Of a stretch of 20,619 nt of DNA, positions 1 to 7,438 are shown piece by piece; positions within the stretch are counted from its first letter, which is position 1, and the number at the start of each line of letters is the position of its first letter. Source of the stretch: Halieaceae bacterium. Lineage in GTDB: Bacteria > Pseudomonadota > Gammaproteobacteria > Pseudomonadales > Halieaceae. The DNA lies in contig DPGN01000040.1 of NCBI GenBank assembly GCA_003523185.1, positions 1 to 20,619 on the forward strand. Direction: 5' to 3'. Below the pieces are notes generated by a model. The model did no database searches. It had not been told where the DNA came from and was given only the letters and a program-made list of their open reading frames with translations. Made by a program: the position numbers and the translations under genes.

Positions 1-503
1 TTCAGATTCTGATCAATAACGCGGGCATCCCCGACGCTGAACGCGCCATTAAGATGTCTGATGAGCTCACGGATGCCGTATTTGATACCAACCTCGTAGG
101 CCCGTGGGTTCTGTCGTGTGAGGTCGCTAGGCGACTCATTGACCAAAATATGCCGGGACGCATCGTCAACATCGCATCGGTTGCAGCGTTCAACATATCA
201 GGCGCCATTGCCACCACACTTTACTCCACCACCAAGAGTGCAGTCGTACGAATGACCGAATCGCATGCTGTGGAGTGGGCGCGAAATCACATCAATGTGA
301 ACTGTATTGCACCGGGCGCTTTTTCTAGCGAAATGATGGATGGGATGCTGTCTCGCGTCGGTGATATCTCGCAGGGGTTTCCGCGAAAACGCATTTGCGA
401 TCCTGCACAAATGGACAGCACCCTCCTCTTCCTGGTTTCACCCGCTTCGGAATGTGTAACCGGAACAGTCATAAAAATCGACGACGGACAGGGGCCACGC
501 TAA
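1..503 (+). CDS. Short-chain dehydrogenase/reductase (SDR), 5'-truncated
   Basis: The open frame runs from the window edge (first full codon at base 3) to TAA at 501-503, giving 166 visible residues. The visible part begins just before the classical SDR motif NNAG (bases 15-26), so the Rossmann TGxxxGxG segment lies upstream of the window. The catalytic serine region (IVNIASVAA) and the YxxxK pair (YSTTK) follow, then the usual NCIAPG segment and a C-terminal TGTVIKIDDGQ. These make it an NAD(P)-dependent oxidoreductase of the classical type. The substrate cannot be told from sequence. An ATG at base 54 is internal and is not the start. The stop overlaps the start of the next SDR (TAATG), so the two are translationally coupled and probably act in one pathway. 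Confidence 0.9.
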   Translation, partial: QILINNAGIPDAERAIKMSDELTDAVFDTNLVGPWVLSCEVARRLIDQNMPGRIVNIASVAAFNISGAIATTLYSTTKSAVVRMTESHAVEWARNHINVNCIAPGAFSSEMMDGMLSRVGDISQGFPRKRICDPAQMDSTLLFLVSPASECVTGTVIKIDDGQGPR

Positions 504-1228
504 TGAGCTTAGTCGACGCATTAGATTTTTCAGGTAAACGAGTTTTAGTCTGTGGCGGCTCAGATGGGATCGGCTATGGGGTTGCGAGCGCGTTCTATGA
601 AGCCGGTGCCACGGTATCGATTACAGGGACTCGTAGCGCCGATAGCTACGACAATGATTTTAGCCACTTCGCCTATTACCAGCTCGACGTTCAAGATGAG
701 GCCGCTATAACCCAACTGGCCAGTCAGTTCGAGGCGCTGGATGTATTGGCTAATTGCGTGGGGGTGGTGCTTTGGAAGAAAGCGGAATTTGAGCGATCAG
801 GCTTTGAAAAGATTCTGAGTATCAACCTCTCGGGTGCAATGCAGCTCTGTACCGAGTTCTACCCTTTGTTGATGAGGTCTAAGGGCTCGATCATCAACAT
901 CGATTCTGTCGCGTCTATCAATCCGGCAGTGAATAACCCAGCCTATAGCGCCAGTAAAGCGGGTTTAGTTCAGCTGACAAAAGCGTTGGCAAAAAAATGG
1001 GGCCACTCGGGTGTAAGGGTAAATACGGTAGCACCCGGCATGGTGCCAACCAAAATGACCGCAAATCAGTCCGGCCCAGAACAGGAGGCGCAGTTCAGTA
1101 AAATGAACCCGATACCAAGGTTTGGTAAGCCACAGGACATCGCCGGCGGTGTCCTATTTTTTGCATCGCCTTTAGCAGCCTATGTAACCGGACAACAGCT
1201 CGTTGTCGATGGCGGGCTAACGCTGTAG
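503..1228 (+). CDS. Short-chain dehydrogenase/reductase (SDR)
   Basis: This is a 241-residue SDR, the usual length for the classical family. ATG at 503-505 overlaps the TAA of the upstream SDR by one base. The same frame stays open upstream, but that stretch is the previous gene read out of frame. The N-terminal nucleotide-binding loop is GGSDGIGYG (TGxxxGIG-like), the catalytic serine is in NIDSVASI, and the active-site pair is in YSASK. It ends with the common VTGQQLVVDGGLTL tail. The strand-4 motif that is normally NNAG reads ANCVG here, an uncommon variant. It is probably an NAD(P)(H)-dependent oxidoreductase or 3-oxoacyl-reductase-like enzyme; the substrate is unknown. It forms an operon with the upstream SDR and is convergent with the thioesterase, 4 bp apart. 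Confidence 0.93.
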   Translation: MSLVDALDFSGKRVLVCGGSDGIGYGVASAFYEAGATVSITGTRSADSYDNDFSHFAYYQLDVQDEAAITQLASQFEALDVLANCVGVVLWKKAEFERSGFEKILSINLSGAMQLCTEFYPLLMRSKGSIINIDSVASINPAVNNPAYSASKAGLVQLTKALAKKWGHSGVRVNTVAPGMVPTKMTANQSGPEQEAQFSKMNPIPRFGKPQDIAGGVLFFASPLAAYVTGQQLVVDGGLTL

Positions 1229-1232
1229 GGCC

Positions 1233-1682
1233 TTAGCCTAGGAAGTTACGTAGCGCGTAGGAGCCCAAGGTCTCGGCAACCACGGTTCCCTTTTCATCGG
1301 TGAGTACGGCCTTTTGCTGGAAGTCGTATTTACCCGTCTCCTCGAGCTTGGCATTCATCTCCACTGCTTGCTCCGCCGTGAAATAGGCGGTCGCCGTAAT
1401 ATCCGACATGGCCGGCGCCTTGAAGTCGATTTTCAGGTCTCTGACGACGGGTTGGAACTTTCGCGGATTATCAAGGTAACGCGCGGTAATAAGGCCACCT
1501 AGAAACTCTCCCAGCGAAAACAGCGCACCTGCGTGCATGATGCCAATGTGATTTCCAGATGCCTTGGTATTGGGAATTAACGCTTTGAAGACGCCCTCTT
1601 CAGCCTCCAACACCTGCAAACCTAAAAACTCATAAATCGGACAATTCTTTTTCGCGCCCGCCTCGAATGCCACTAAGTCCAC
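1233..1682 (-). CDS. Hotdog-fold thioesterase (PaaI/DUF4442-like)
   Basis: The 149-residue protein is the size of a single hotdog domain. The segment GIMHAGALFSLGE corresponds to the central hotdog helix and its preceding loop (HGG-type motif, here HAG). It is followed by the strands VVRDLKIDFKAP and DITATAYFT, as in DUF4442/PaaI-like acyl-CoA thioesterases. Members usually hydrolyse acyl-CoA thioesters in the cytoplasm. The specific acyl group is not predictable. No signal peptide or extra domain is visible. Its stop faces the stop of the SDR pair at a 4-bp distance, so it is a separate transcription unit. Upstream lie a perfect 6-bp hairpin (1722-1738) and then the divergent NUDIX gene. Confidence 0.85.
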   Translation of the reverse strand: MDLVAFEAGAKKNCPIYEFLGLQVLEAEEGVFKALIPNTKASGNHIGIMHAGALFSLGEFLGGLITARYLDNPRKFQPVVRDLKIDFKAPAMSDITATAYFTAEQAVEMNAKLEETGKYDFQQKAVLTDEKGTVVAETLGSYALRNFLG

Positions 1683-1721
1683 AACGTACTCCTGAGTGCT
1701 AACATCGTTTCTGTATTTATC

Positions 1722-1738
1722 AGAGGCCTTTAGCCTCT
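1722..1738. other. Perfect 6-bp hairpin in thioesterase/NUDIX intergenic region
   Basis: AGAGGC (1722-1727), a five-base loop and GCCTCT (1733-1738) form a perfect inverted repeat, about 40 bp upstream of the thioesterase ATG. It has no T tract, so it is not a terminator. It could be a leader hairpin or a protein site, or may have arisen by chance. Confidence 0.3.
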
Positions 1739-1844
1739 CACGGGTTTAGTCCATCTGACAACGAGTTAAGCGAGTGACAAAGACCCAAGAACAAGAAACT
1801 GGGTTATGGTTGGTGGTTCTTGATAACAACAATAAAGCGACAAT

Positions 1845-2594
1845 GTGCAGATGAGGCGATACGGTACGACACCCGGTAGGCCAGAAGAGTACCGGCAGGA
1901 GGGAGCCAGGGCAGTCAGACCTCGTGATGCCGCAACACTTATCATCGTTCAGGCAGGAGAGGAGCCAAGAATTCTTCTGGGGAAGCGCTCGATGAAGCAC
2001 AAGTTCATGCCGGGAAAGTTCGTATTCCCGGGCGGCAGACTCGATTATGTTGATCAGCGCGTCAAGGTATCTTCCGAACTCACAAAAACAGTACTAACAC
2101 GCCTACGCCGAGAAACCCGATCAGATGTCACGGACGCCAAACTTCGTGGCTTAGCCTTGGCCGCAATTCGTGAAACATTTGAAGAAACCGGCTTAGTGGT
2201 GGGCCGGCCGTCAACTGACAAGGTTCAAACAACGAGCCAAAGTTGGTCCCAATATTTTGCACATGGTGTCGTTCCCCCGCTCGAGGACATGGACTTTATT
2301 GCGCGAGCCATAACACCACCCTACCGCACACGCCGTTTTGATACGCGTTTTTTTATGGTGCATGACTCAACGATTCAATCGGATCCTGCTGAGGTGTCGA
2401 GTGCCTCGGGAGAGCTACTGGACCTCCATTGGCTGACCCTTGACGACGCCCGAGAAACTGACCTACCTGCAATTACACGAATGGTGATTGACGTAGTTGA
2501 AGAGCGCCTGAAAATACCAAAATCAAAACAGCAAACAGAGCCCGCACCGTTCGTGCGAAATGCGAAGTCAAAGTGGCTGACGTCCACTTTGTAA
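1845..2594 (+). CDS. NUDIX hydrolase (NUDT19/RP2-like arrangement)
   Basis: The protein is 249 residues from GTG at 1845, or 247 from ATG at 1851. No strong ribosome site decides between them, and an ATG at 1843 is in another frame and hits a stop at once. The Nudix box is recognisable: FPGGRLD near residue 61, then RETFEETGLVV near residue 108 with the metal-binding REXXEE core. The spacing between the GG and RE parts is about 40 residues longer than in a canonical Nudix box. Such an insertion is typical of NUDT19/RP2-type CoA or acyl-CoA diphosphatases. The activity is expected to be hydrolysis of a nucleoside diphosphate-X compound in the cytoplasm; the substrate is an inference. It is divergent from the thioesterase and stands alone. 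Confidence 0.87.
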   Translation: MQMRRYGTTPGRPEEYRQEGARAVRPRDAATLIIVQAGEEPRILLGKRSMKHKFMPGKFVFPGGRLDYVDQRVKVSSELTKTVLTRLRRETRSDVTDAKLRGLALAAIRETFEETGLVVGRPSTDKVQTTSQSWSQYFAHGVVPPLEDMDFIARAITPPYRTRRFDTRFFMVHDSTIQSDPAEVSSASGELLDLHWLTLDDARETDLPAITRMVIDVVEERLKIPKSKQQTEPAPFVRNAKSKWLTSTL

Positions 2595-2680
2595 GGTGCT
2601 GATTGCCTAGCTTGCCTTGTATGAGTCGCAGTCGGAGTCACACAACCTTTAGCTTTACCAATGTCGACAAGCGAGAGGAA

Positions 2681-2754
2681 TGGAGGCTCGGGTCGGAATC
2701 GAACCGGCGTAGACGGATTTGCAATCCGCTGCATCACCACTCTGCCACCGAGCC
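2681..2754 (-). tRNA. tRNA-Cys (anticodon GCA)
   Basis: Read on the minus strand, the 7-bp acceptor stem is GGCTCGG/CCGAGCC. The anticodon loop is TTGCAAA with GCA, the discriminator is U73 (the identity base of tRNA-Cys), and CCA is encoded (2681-2683). The T loop is TTCGATT. The T stem GCCGG/CCGAC has one C-A mismatch (second pair), which is unusual. The gene lies 74 bp downstream of the sulfate-reduction operon on the same strand, but has its own promoter (2786-2813). Confidence 0.97.
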
Positions 2755-2785
2755 ATATCGGAGCGTGAACTCCGAAGAAGCGCGA

Positions 2786-2813
2786 AGTATACAGACTTCG
2801 CTTAGTTTGTCAT
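2786..2813 (-). promoter_or_regulatory. Promoter of tRNA-Cys (stringent type)
   Basis: On the minus strand, ATGACA (2808-2813; 5/6 match to TTGACA) is followed by a 16-bp spacer and TATACT (2786-2791; 5/6 match to TATAAT). The GC-rich bases TCGCGC come right after the -10. GC-rich discriminators are typical of stable-RNA promoters under ppGpp control. Predicted start is near 2779, leaving about 25 nt before the tRNA. The -10 is embedded in a 7-bp inverted repeat (2782-2801). Confidence 0.65.
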
Positions 2814-2828
2814 TACGGATTACCCGGT

Positions 2829-3197
2829 TTAACCCGCCAAGCGACGCTGGTAATTGCCCTGCGTGCGTGTTGCATGAGCGATCCATTGATCCTCAGTGCA
2901 TCGTGCCGCGTGCTCAGAAGAGATTTCGGCGGAATCGATGCCAAGCTTCAAGGCCATGGGAAACTGATCGGGCACGAGCGGTCCCGCAGCCCGGATATGG
3001 CCGCGGTAACCGCGCAACCGAAGTTGTCGACCCAAAGTCAGAAAACGACCATCGGCGCAACTCCCGAAAACAATGCGAATAGCTGATGTTTGCAGAAATT
3101 CATCTAGGTCATCCGATGCAATGGATGCGTCGATATCAACAAATTCCAACACTTCATCAATGCCGAATCGACCTTGGTTATCAACAACAACAGTCAT
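2829..3197 (-). CDS. DUF934 protein, sulfite-reduction accessory
   Basis: The protein is 122 residues. ATG at 3197-3195 overlaps the cysH TGA (3196-3194) in an ATGA coupling. The frame is open a further 17 codons upstream, but that part lies inside cysH. The family signature is the stretch GRFLTLGRQLRLRGYRG followed by IRAAGPLVPDQ, as in DUF934 proteins. These are encoded next to cysI/cysH in many alpha- and gammaproteobacteria and often annotated as putative oxidoreductases in sulfite reduction. No cofactor motif, signal peptide or membrane segment is visible, so the biochemical role is unknown. Its position as last gene of the sulfate-reduction operon is strong support for a role there, perhaps in electron delivery or assembly of the sulfite reductase. 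Confidence 0.85.
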   Translation of the reverse strand: MTVVVDNQGRFGIDEVLEFVDIDASIASDDLDEFLQTSAIRIVFGSCADGRFLTLGRQLRLRGYRGHIRAAGPLVPDQFPMALKLGIDSAEISSEHAARCTEDQWIAHATRTQGNYQRRLAG

Positions 3198-3958
3198 GCA
3201 ACGTGCTCCGAACTCGCAATGATAGTGGGGCGATTGTGTAATCCACACTCGAGTTTTGGCTGATCCCGCCAGCGACCCGCGCGGACGTCCTCTCCCGCCT
3301 TAACAACACTTGTACAAGGCGAACAGCCGATTGAAAGATACCCCTCAGTTGTCAAAGGGTGGTCAGGTAGCTCATACCTTGCCTTGTAAGCCTCGACATC
3401 GCTTTGACTCCAGTGAGCTAAGGGATTGAATTTAAGCTTGCCACGAGCTTTATCAACTTCGACAACGGATACCGATGAACGTGTGGACGCCTGAGTGCGG
3501 CGCTGACCGGATATCCATGCATCGTTCATGCGTAAATGCCGATCGAGGACCGATACTTTTCTCAGCTGACAACAACCATCAGGGGCACTCAGATGCAAAC
3601 GCCGCTGCGGATCGAGGCGCTTCACTGCAATAGGATCCACCGAGACAGTACGTACGTTGGTCAAGCCAAATGCCTTGGTTAGGCGGTCTCGATATGACAG
3701 TGTCTCTGAAAAGTGGAACCCGGTATCCAGGAAGACGATTTGCGCATTCGTGTCGAGCTTGCTCACCATGTGTAAAAGCACGGCACTGTCAGCACCAAAA
3801 CTCGATACTAATGCGGGATTTTTGATGAAGGCATTCCCGTTCAATATTTCCGACAAGACCTCTTGTGCAGATAGATAATGCCACTCGCGAGAGAGCCGCT
3901 CAGCGACGGACGTCAAGCGTGTCAGTTCCAATCGACTAGGCTGCCTGATCGACGACAT
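3194..3958 (-). CDS. cysH: Assimilatory APS/PAPS reductase, Fe-S type
   Basis: The 254-residue protein reduces (phospho)adenylyl-sulfate to sulfite using thioredoxin or glutaredoxin. It has a PP-loop-like SSFGADSAVLL (residues 52-62), a substrate segment VFLDTGFHF, and the C-terminal ECGLH with the catalytic cysteine (C238). It also carries a CC pair (C129/C130) and CxxC (C212/C215), the four ligands of the [4Fe-4S] cluster found in APS-using enzymes and absent from the E. coli PAPS-type CysH. APS is therefore the likelier substrate. The start at 3958 is supported by AGGAGG seven bases upstream. It begins 23 bp inside the end of the sulfite reductase gene and overlaps DUF934 by four bases, consistent with translational coupling. 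Confidence 0.95.
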   Translation of the reverse strand: MSSIRQPSRLELTRLTSVAERLSREWHYLSAQEVLSEILNGNAFIKNPALVSSFGADSAVLLHMVSKLDTNAQIVFLDTGFHFSETLSYRDRLTKAFGLTNVRTVSVDPIAVKRLDPQRRLHLSAPDGCCQLRKVSVLDRHLRMNDAWISGQRRTQASTRSSVSVVEVDKARGKLKFNPLAHWSQSDVEAYKARYELPDHPLTTEGYLSIGCSPCTSVVKAGEDVRAGRWRDQPKLECGLHNRPTIIASSEHVA

Positions 3959-5588
3959 AGAGAGCCTCCTGAAACGGCACTGTGCCCAAGCGCTTCACAG
4001 TCTCAGCGAATATCTCTCCCTCGTGGAGTCGCAGCGTCAGATAAGCATCAATCAATCGATCCAACGCGGGCATCAGCTCATCAACATTGAACCCTCGCCC
4101 CATCTTTTCACCAATCGAGGCATCATTCCCAGCACTACCGCCCAGGGTGATTTGATAATTCTCTACGCCAGCCTTGTCTAACCCAAGGATGCCGACGTGA
4201 CCCACGTGGTGATGCCCGCAGGCATTGATACAGCCAGAGATCTTGATCTGCATGTGCCCGATTTCGGCTTCCCGAAGGGCGTACCGCAGAGCAATATCCT
4301 GAGCAATTGGAATTGATCTGGCTGTCGCCAGTGCGCAGTAGTCCATACCGGGACAGGCGATAATGTCGGATATCAGGCCAATGTTGGCAGTCGCCAAACC
4401 AATCGACTTCAGGGTTCGGTAGATGGCAGGAAGATCGGCTTGGGCCACATGGGGTAGCACAATGTTTTGCTCGTGACTGATCCGAAGCTCGTCGTGGGCG
4501 AATCGCTCAGCGAGATCAGCTACTGTCCGCATTTGATCTGATGTTGCATCCCCGGGCGTGTCACCATGCCCTTTTAGACTGATCGTTGCACTCGCGTAGC
4601 TTGCATGTTTGTGAGGCGATACGTTTCGTTGAACCCACTCGCGGAAACCGATATCACTGTCCAAGGCATCAAAATAGCTCTCTTGAGACTTCTCAAGGAA
4701 CTGTGGTGGCGCGAAGCCCTTTTGAATATCGCCTAGCACAGCTAGATCTTGGCCAGTGAATGCTGCTCGCAGAGACTGAAATGCCTCGTCCACCTTCGCA
4801 CGGAACGCATCGATACCCATCGCACTGACGGTGATTTTGATTCGTGCCTTGTATTTGTTATCACGCCTGCCCGCGAGGTTATATACAGAGAGAACCGCCT
4901 CTAGGTAAGGCAGAAGATCTTCCGCAGGCAAACGATCCACAAGTTCCTGGCCAATGATGGGAGTTCGTCCTAGACCACCGCCAACAAACACCTTAAATGC
5001 AATCCGACCCTCATGTTCAATCAACTGTAGCCCAATGTCGTGTGCTCGAATTACCGCGCGATCCTCAACGGCCCCAGTAATGGCAATCTTGAATTTTCGC
5101 GGCAAGAACTGAAATTCGGGGTGGTCGGTTGACCACTGGCGGATCAGTTCGGCATAAGGTCTTGGATCGGCAACCTCATCAAGCGCAGCGCCCGCAAACT
5201 GATCCGTCGTTACATTTCGAATGGTATTGCCACTCGTTTGGATCGCGTGCATATCAACGTCGGCGAGCGCATCTAAAATATCGGGGGTATCAACTAAACG
5301 CGGCCAATTGAATTGGATGTTCTGGCGAGTAGTAAAGTGTCCATAGCCCTTATCCCACTTATCCGCGATGTAGGCTAACTGGCGCATCTGACGGCTCGAC
5401 AGCGTGCCGTAGGGTATGGCAATGCGCAACATATAGGCATGAAGCTGCAAATAAACCCCGTTCATTAGACGCAGGGGCTTGAACTCATCCTCAGTTAGGG
5501 CGCCGTCGAGACGACGTTGCACCTGATCACGATACTGCTCGACCCGCGCGCGGACAAAGGAACGATCAAACTCTTGATAGCTGTACAT
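3936..5588 (-). CDS. cysI: Sulfite (or nitrite/sulfite) reductase hemoprotein
   Basis: This is a 550-residue siroheme/[4Fe-4S] enzyme reducing sulfite to sulfide by six electrons. Cluster and siroheme ligands are visible as CPGMDYC (C412, C418) and CINAC (C453, C457). The duplicated substrate-binding parts show in GHFTTRQNIQFNW near residue 83, in FLPRKFKIAITG near residue 161, and in the second half. The length and motifs fit the CysI/NirA family. A nitrite reductase reading is possible from sequence alone, but the neighbours cysG and cysH favour sulfite. No flavoprotein partner (CysJ) is in the operon, so electrons may come from ferredoxin or an unlinked reductase. Its ATG overlaps the upstream DUF2849 stop (TAATG), and its 3' end overlaps cysH by 23 bp. 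Confidence 0.93.
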   Translation of the reverse strand: MYSYQEFDRSFVRARVEQYRDQVQRRLDGALTEDEFKPLRLMNGVYLQLHAYMLRIAIPYGTLSSRQMRQLAYIADKWDKGYGHFTTRQNIQFNWPRLVDTPDILDALADVDMHAIQTSGNTIRNVTTDQFAGAALDEVADPRPYAELIRQWSTDHPEFQFLPRKFKIAITGAVEDRAVIRAHDIGLQLIEHEGRIAFKVFVGGGLGRTPIIGQELVDRLPAEDLLPYLEAVLSVYNLAGRRDNKYKARIKITVSAMGIDAFRAKVDEAFQSLRAAFTGQDLAVLGDIQKGFAPPQFLEKSQESYFDALDSDIGFREWVQRNVSPHKHASYASATISLKGHGDTPGDATSDQMRTVADLAERFAHDELRISHEQNIVLPHVAQADLPAIYRTLKSIGLATANIGLISDIIACPGMDYCALATARSIPIAQDIALRYALREAEIGHMQIKISGCINACGHHHVGHVGILGLDKAGVENYQITLGGSAGNDASIGEKMGRGFNVDELMPALDRLIDAYLTLRLHEGEIFAETVKRLGTVPFQEALYVVDQAA

Positions 5589-5899
5589 TACGCAGCAACC
5601 TCTGCGTCTTGAACCGCCTGCTTACCGTGAAAGTAGTTGCTCGGCCCTTTGTGACGAAAAGTTTCGCGATAATGCCGAGGAGTCACGACCGCATCATTGC
5701 TTACCTCGGCTAAATACGCACTTATAACAACTGCCTCACTAAATAAAGTCGCCAGCTCATCTTCAGCCTCATCAATCACATTGAACACCTTGGCTGAGCT
5801 CAGTTCAGGTGACCATCGGTGTGCCGGGTCGAGATAAACAACCTCCCCTGTCAATAAATCGTTGGCCGTGATAACAACCGGCGCTTTAATACGAGCCAT
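5588..5899 (-). CDS. DUF2849 protein, sulfite reductase operon accessory
   Basis: The protein is 103 residues, starting MARIKAPVVITANDLLTGEVVYLD and continuing with a short acidic helix region (VIDEAEDELATLFSEA). The opening ITANDLLTGEVVYL-type segment and the position between cysG and the sulfite reductase gene identify DUF2849. This family occurs almost only in this operon context. Its function is not established; a small accessory or assembly role for the reductase is an inference. No cysteines, signal peptide or membrane segment are present. The start overlaps the cysG 3' end by 14 bp and its stop overlaps the reductase ATG by one base, so all four junctions of this operon overlap. Confidence 0.88.
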   Translation of the reverse strand: MARIKAPVVITANDLLTGEVVYLDPAHRWSPELSSAKVFNVIDEAEDELATLFSEAVVISAYLAEVSNDAVVTPRHYRETFRHKGPSNYFHGKQAVQDAEVAA

Positions 5900-7289
5900 G
5901 GGTCGCCTCCTTCATTGTAGATGCACTGGAAACCTCAACTCCGTTGTCTTGCCCGATACCCACAAAAATAATGAGTGGCCCATTCCAGCTGTCATCGTCT
6001 AAGCGCTGAGCAAAACTAGATAAATTCGTCGTAAATCGTCGCTCTTCAGGTCGTGAAATATTTTCGATACAGGTAACGACAAGATCCTGATCGGCGCCCG
6101 CCATCAGTAAGCGACCCTGCAAAAAGCTGGCCGATTTACGGCCCATATAAATGGCAAGCGCCTGCCCAGAACGAACGAGTTGCCGCCAGTCGTGATCGGC
6201 ATAGCCCTTGGCATCGTGAGCTGTCATGAACGTGATGCTGGAATTACGATCACGCCGTGTCAGCGACTGCTTTAAAGATGCTGCACCTGCCGATGCAGAG
6301 GTAATGCCGGGTACGACAGAGCTCTCGATGCCATACTCGGAGAGCGCCGCCAACTCTTCATCAAGACGGCCAAATACGGAGGGATCTCCCCCCTTCAAGC
6401 GAACGACCTTAAGACCGGCTTGTGCCTCACGAACCAGATGCCCGCTGATAGCGTCTTGCGTTACGTGCGCGCCAAAGCCCTTTTTTCCTACATTAATGAA
6501 CTTCGCCTCACGACGGGCTAGCTCCAGCACACCCTTACCGACTAATCGGTCGTAAATGATCACCTCCGCCTCATGGATCAACCGGCGGGCCTTTAGCGTC
6601 AGGAGCTCTGGATCACCGGGACCTGCACCCACAAACGCGACTGAGCCCTGCTCTGGCTGCAATCGCATATGACGCTCTAGCAGCGCTTCGAATTCCTGTC
6701 GGATCACCTCATCTGAGTTCTCCGCGACCACGCGCTCTGGTTTGAACACGTCCCGCCAAAACTTCCGGCGCGCCAATCCCTCGGGGAGCGCTCGCACTCG
6801 TGCCCTAAACCCGTTTGCAAGCCGCGCAAACCGCCCTAGGTCAGCAGGAAGCATCGCCTCGATGTCAGCTTTAATCTGTCGCGCCAACACCGGAGCTGAG
6901 CCCTCGGTACCAATAGCAACAACGACAGGATCTCTATCCACGATTGCAGGGGTTATGAAATCACATGCGTCAGTACGATCTAGCACATTCACGAGTGCGC
7001 CCTTCTCCCTCGCCAAAACGGCAATCTGATCGTTAACTTCGTCGCTGTGATGCGCTGCATAGACGATAGCAACGTCTTTAAAGTCGCTCGATTCCGGCAG
7101 ACCAGCGCGCAGTGCGATATCACCCGATTGTGCCCATGCAAGTGCCTGCTCACTTGGATTGTCAGCAAAAACGGTCACGCATGCTGATGTTTTCAGGACA
7201 CCTCTGCACTTCGCATCTGCCATCTGACCATCACCAACTATCAGTACATGGCGATCGCGGGCTGCTAAAAATATGGGGAGAAACTCCAT
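5886..7289 (-). CDS. cysG: Siroheme synthase, trifunctional
   Basis: This is a 467-residue two-module enzyme converting uroporphyrinogen III to siroheme. Residues 1-150 form the precorrin-2 dehydrogenase/sirohydrochlorin ferrochelatase part: a Rossmann-like LIVGDGQMADAKC, and VNVLD carrying the aspartate that aligns with catalytic Asp104 of enteric CysG. Residues from about 215 are the uroporphyrinogen-III C-methyltransferase: VGAGPGDPELLTL, VVRLKGGDPSVFGR, VVPGITSASAGAAS and IYMG. ATG at 7289 is chosen because MEFLPIFLAARDR aligns with the N-terminus of E. coli CysG. A GTG one codon upstream is equally well placed behind AGAGG. It is first in the operon and supplies the cofactor of the sulfite reductase two genes on. 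Confidence 0.95.
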   Translation of the reverse strand: MEFLPIFLAARDRHVLIVGDGQMADAKCRGVLKTSACVTVFADNPSEQALAWAQSGDIALRAGLPESSDFKDVAIVYAAHHSDEVNDQIAVLAREKGALVNVLDRTDACDFITPAIVDRDPVVVAIGTEGSAPVLARQIKADIEAMLPADLGRFARLANGFRARVRALPEGLARRKFWRDVFKPERVVAENSDEVIRQEFEALLERHMRLQPEQGSVAFVGAGPGDPELLTLKARRLIHEAEVIIYDRLVGKGVLELARREAKFINVGKKGFGAHVTQDAISGHLVREAQAGLKVVRLKGGDPSVFGRLDEELAALSEYGIESSVVPGITSASAGAASLKQSLTRRDRNSSITFMTAHDAKGYADHDWRQLVRSGQALAIYMGRKSASFLQGRLLMAGADQDLVVTCIENISRPEERRFTTNLSSFAQRLDDDSWNGPLIIFVGIGQDNGVEVSSASTMKEATHGSY

Positions 7290-7438
7290 CACTCGCTACC
7301 TCTCATCTCAGGCGCGCGATAGTAGAAGAAAGTTCTATTTGAATGTGCTTATAACCAAAAAATAAGAATTATGTTTTTATTTATTACCAAGATTGAGTAT
7401 ATTTTTTCTATATCAGCCACATTTAAAGGAAGTAGACA
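7290..7438. promoter_or_regulatory. Divergent promoter region cysG operon / Lrp-type regulator
   Basis: This AT-rich spacer of about 150 bp separates two divergent transcription units. It holds GAATGTGCTTATAA (7341-7354) and, near the regulator start, CCACATTTA (7417-7425), which inverts the AATGTG core. An AATGTGC-containing 13-mer is 11/13 identical to one upstream of the second Lrp-type gene (19210-19222). The regulator has an AAGGAAG ribosome site just before its ATG. Control of both genes from here by the Lrp-type protein is an inference. Confidence 0.5.

Noticed and set aside
1787..1823. Imperfect repeat of CAAGAAAC and GGTTCTTG upstream of the NUDIX gene
   Set aside because: One mismatch, a loop of about 17 bases and no T tract; too weak to call.
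2782..2801. 7-bp inverted repeat read as terminator of the sulfate operon
   Set aside because: On the minus strand no T run follows it, and it overlaps the tRNA-Cys -10 box; kept only as a comment there.
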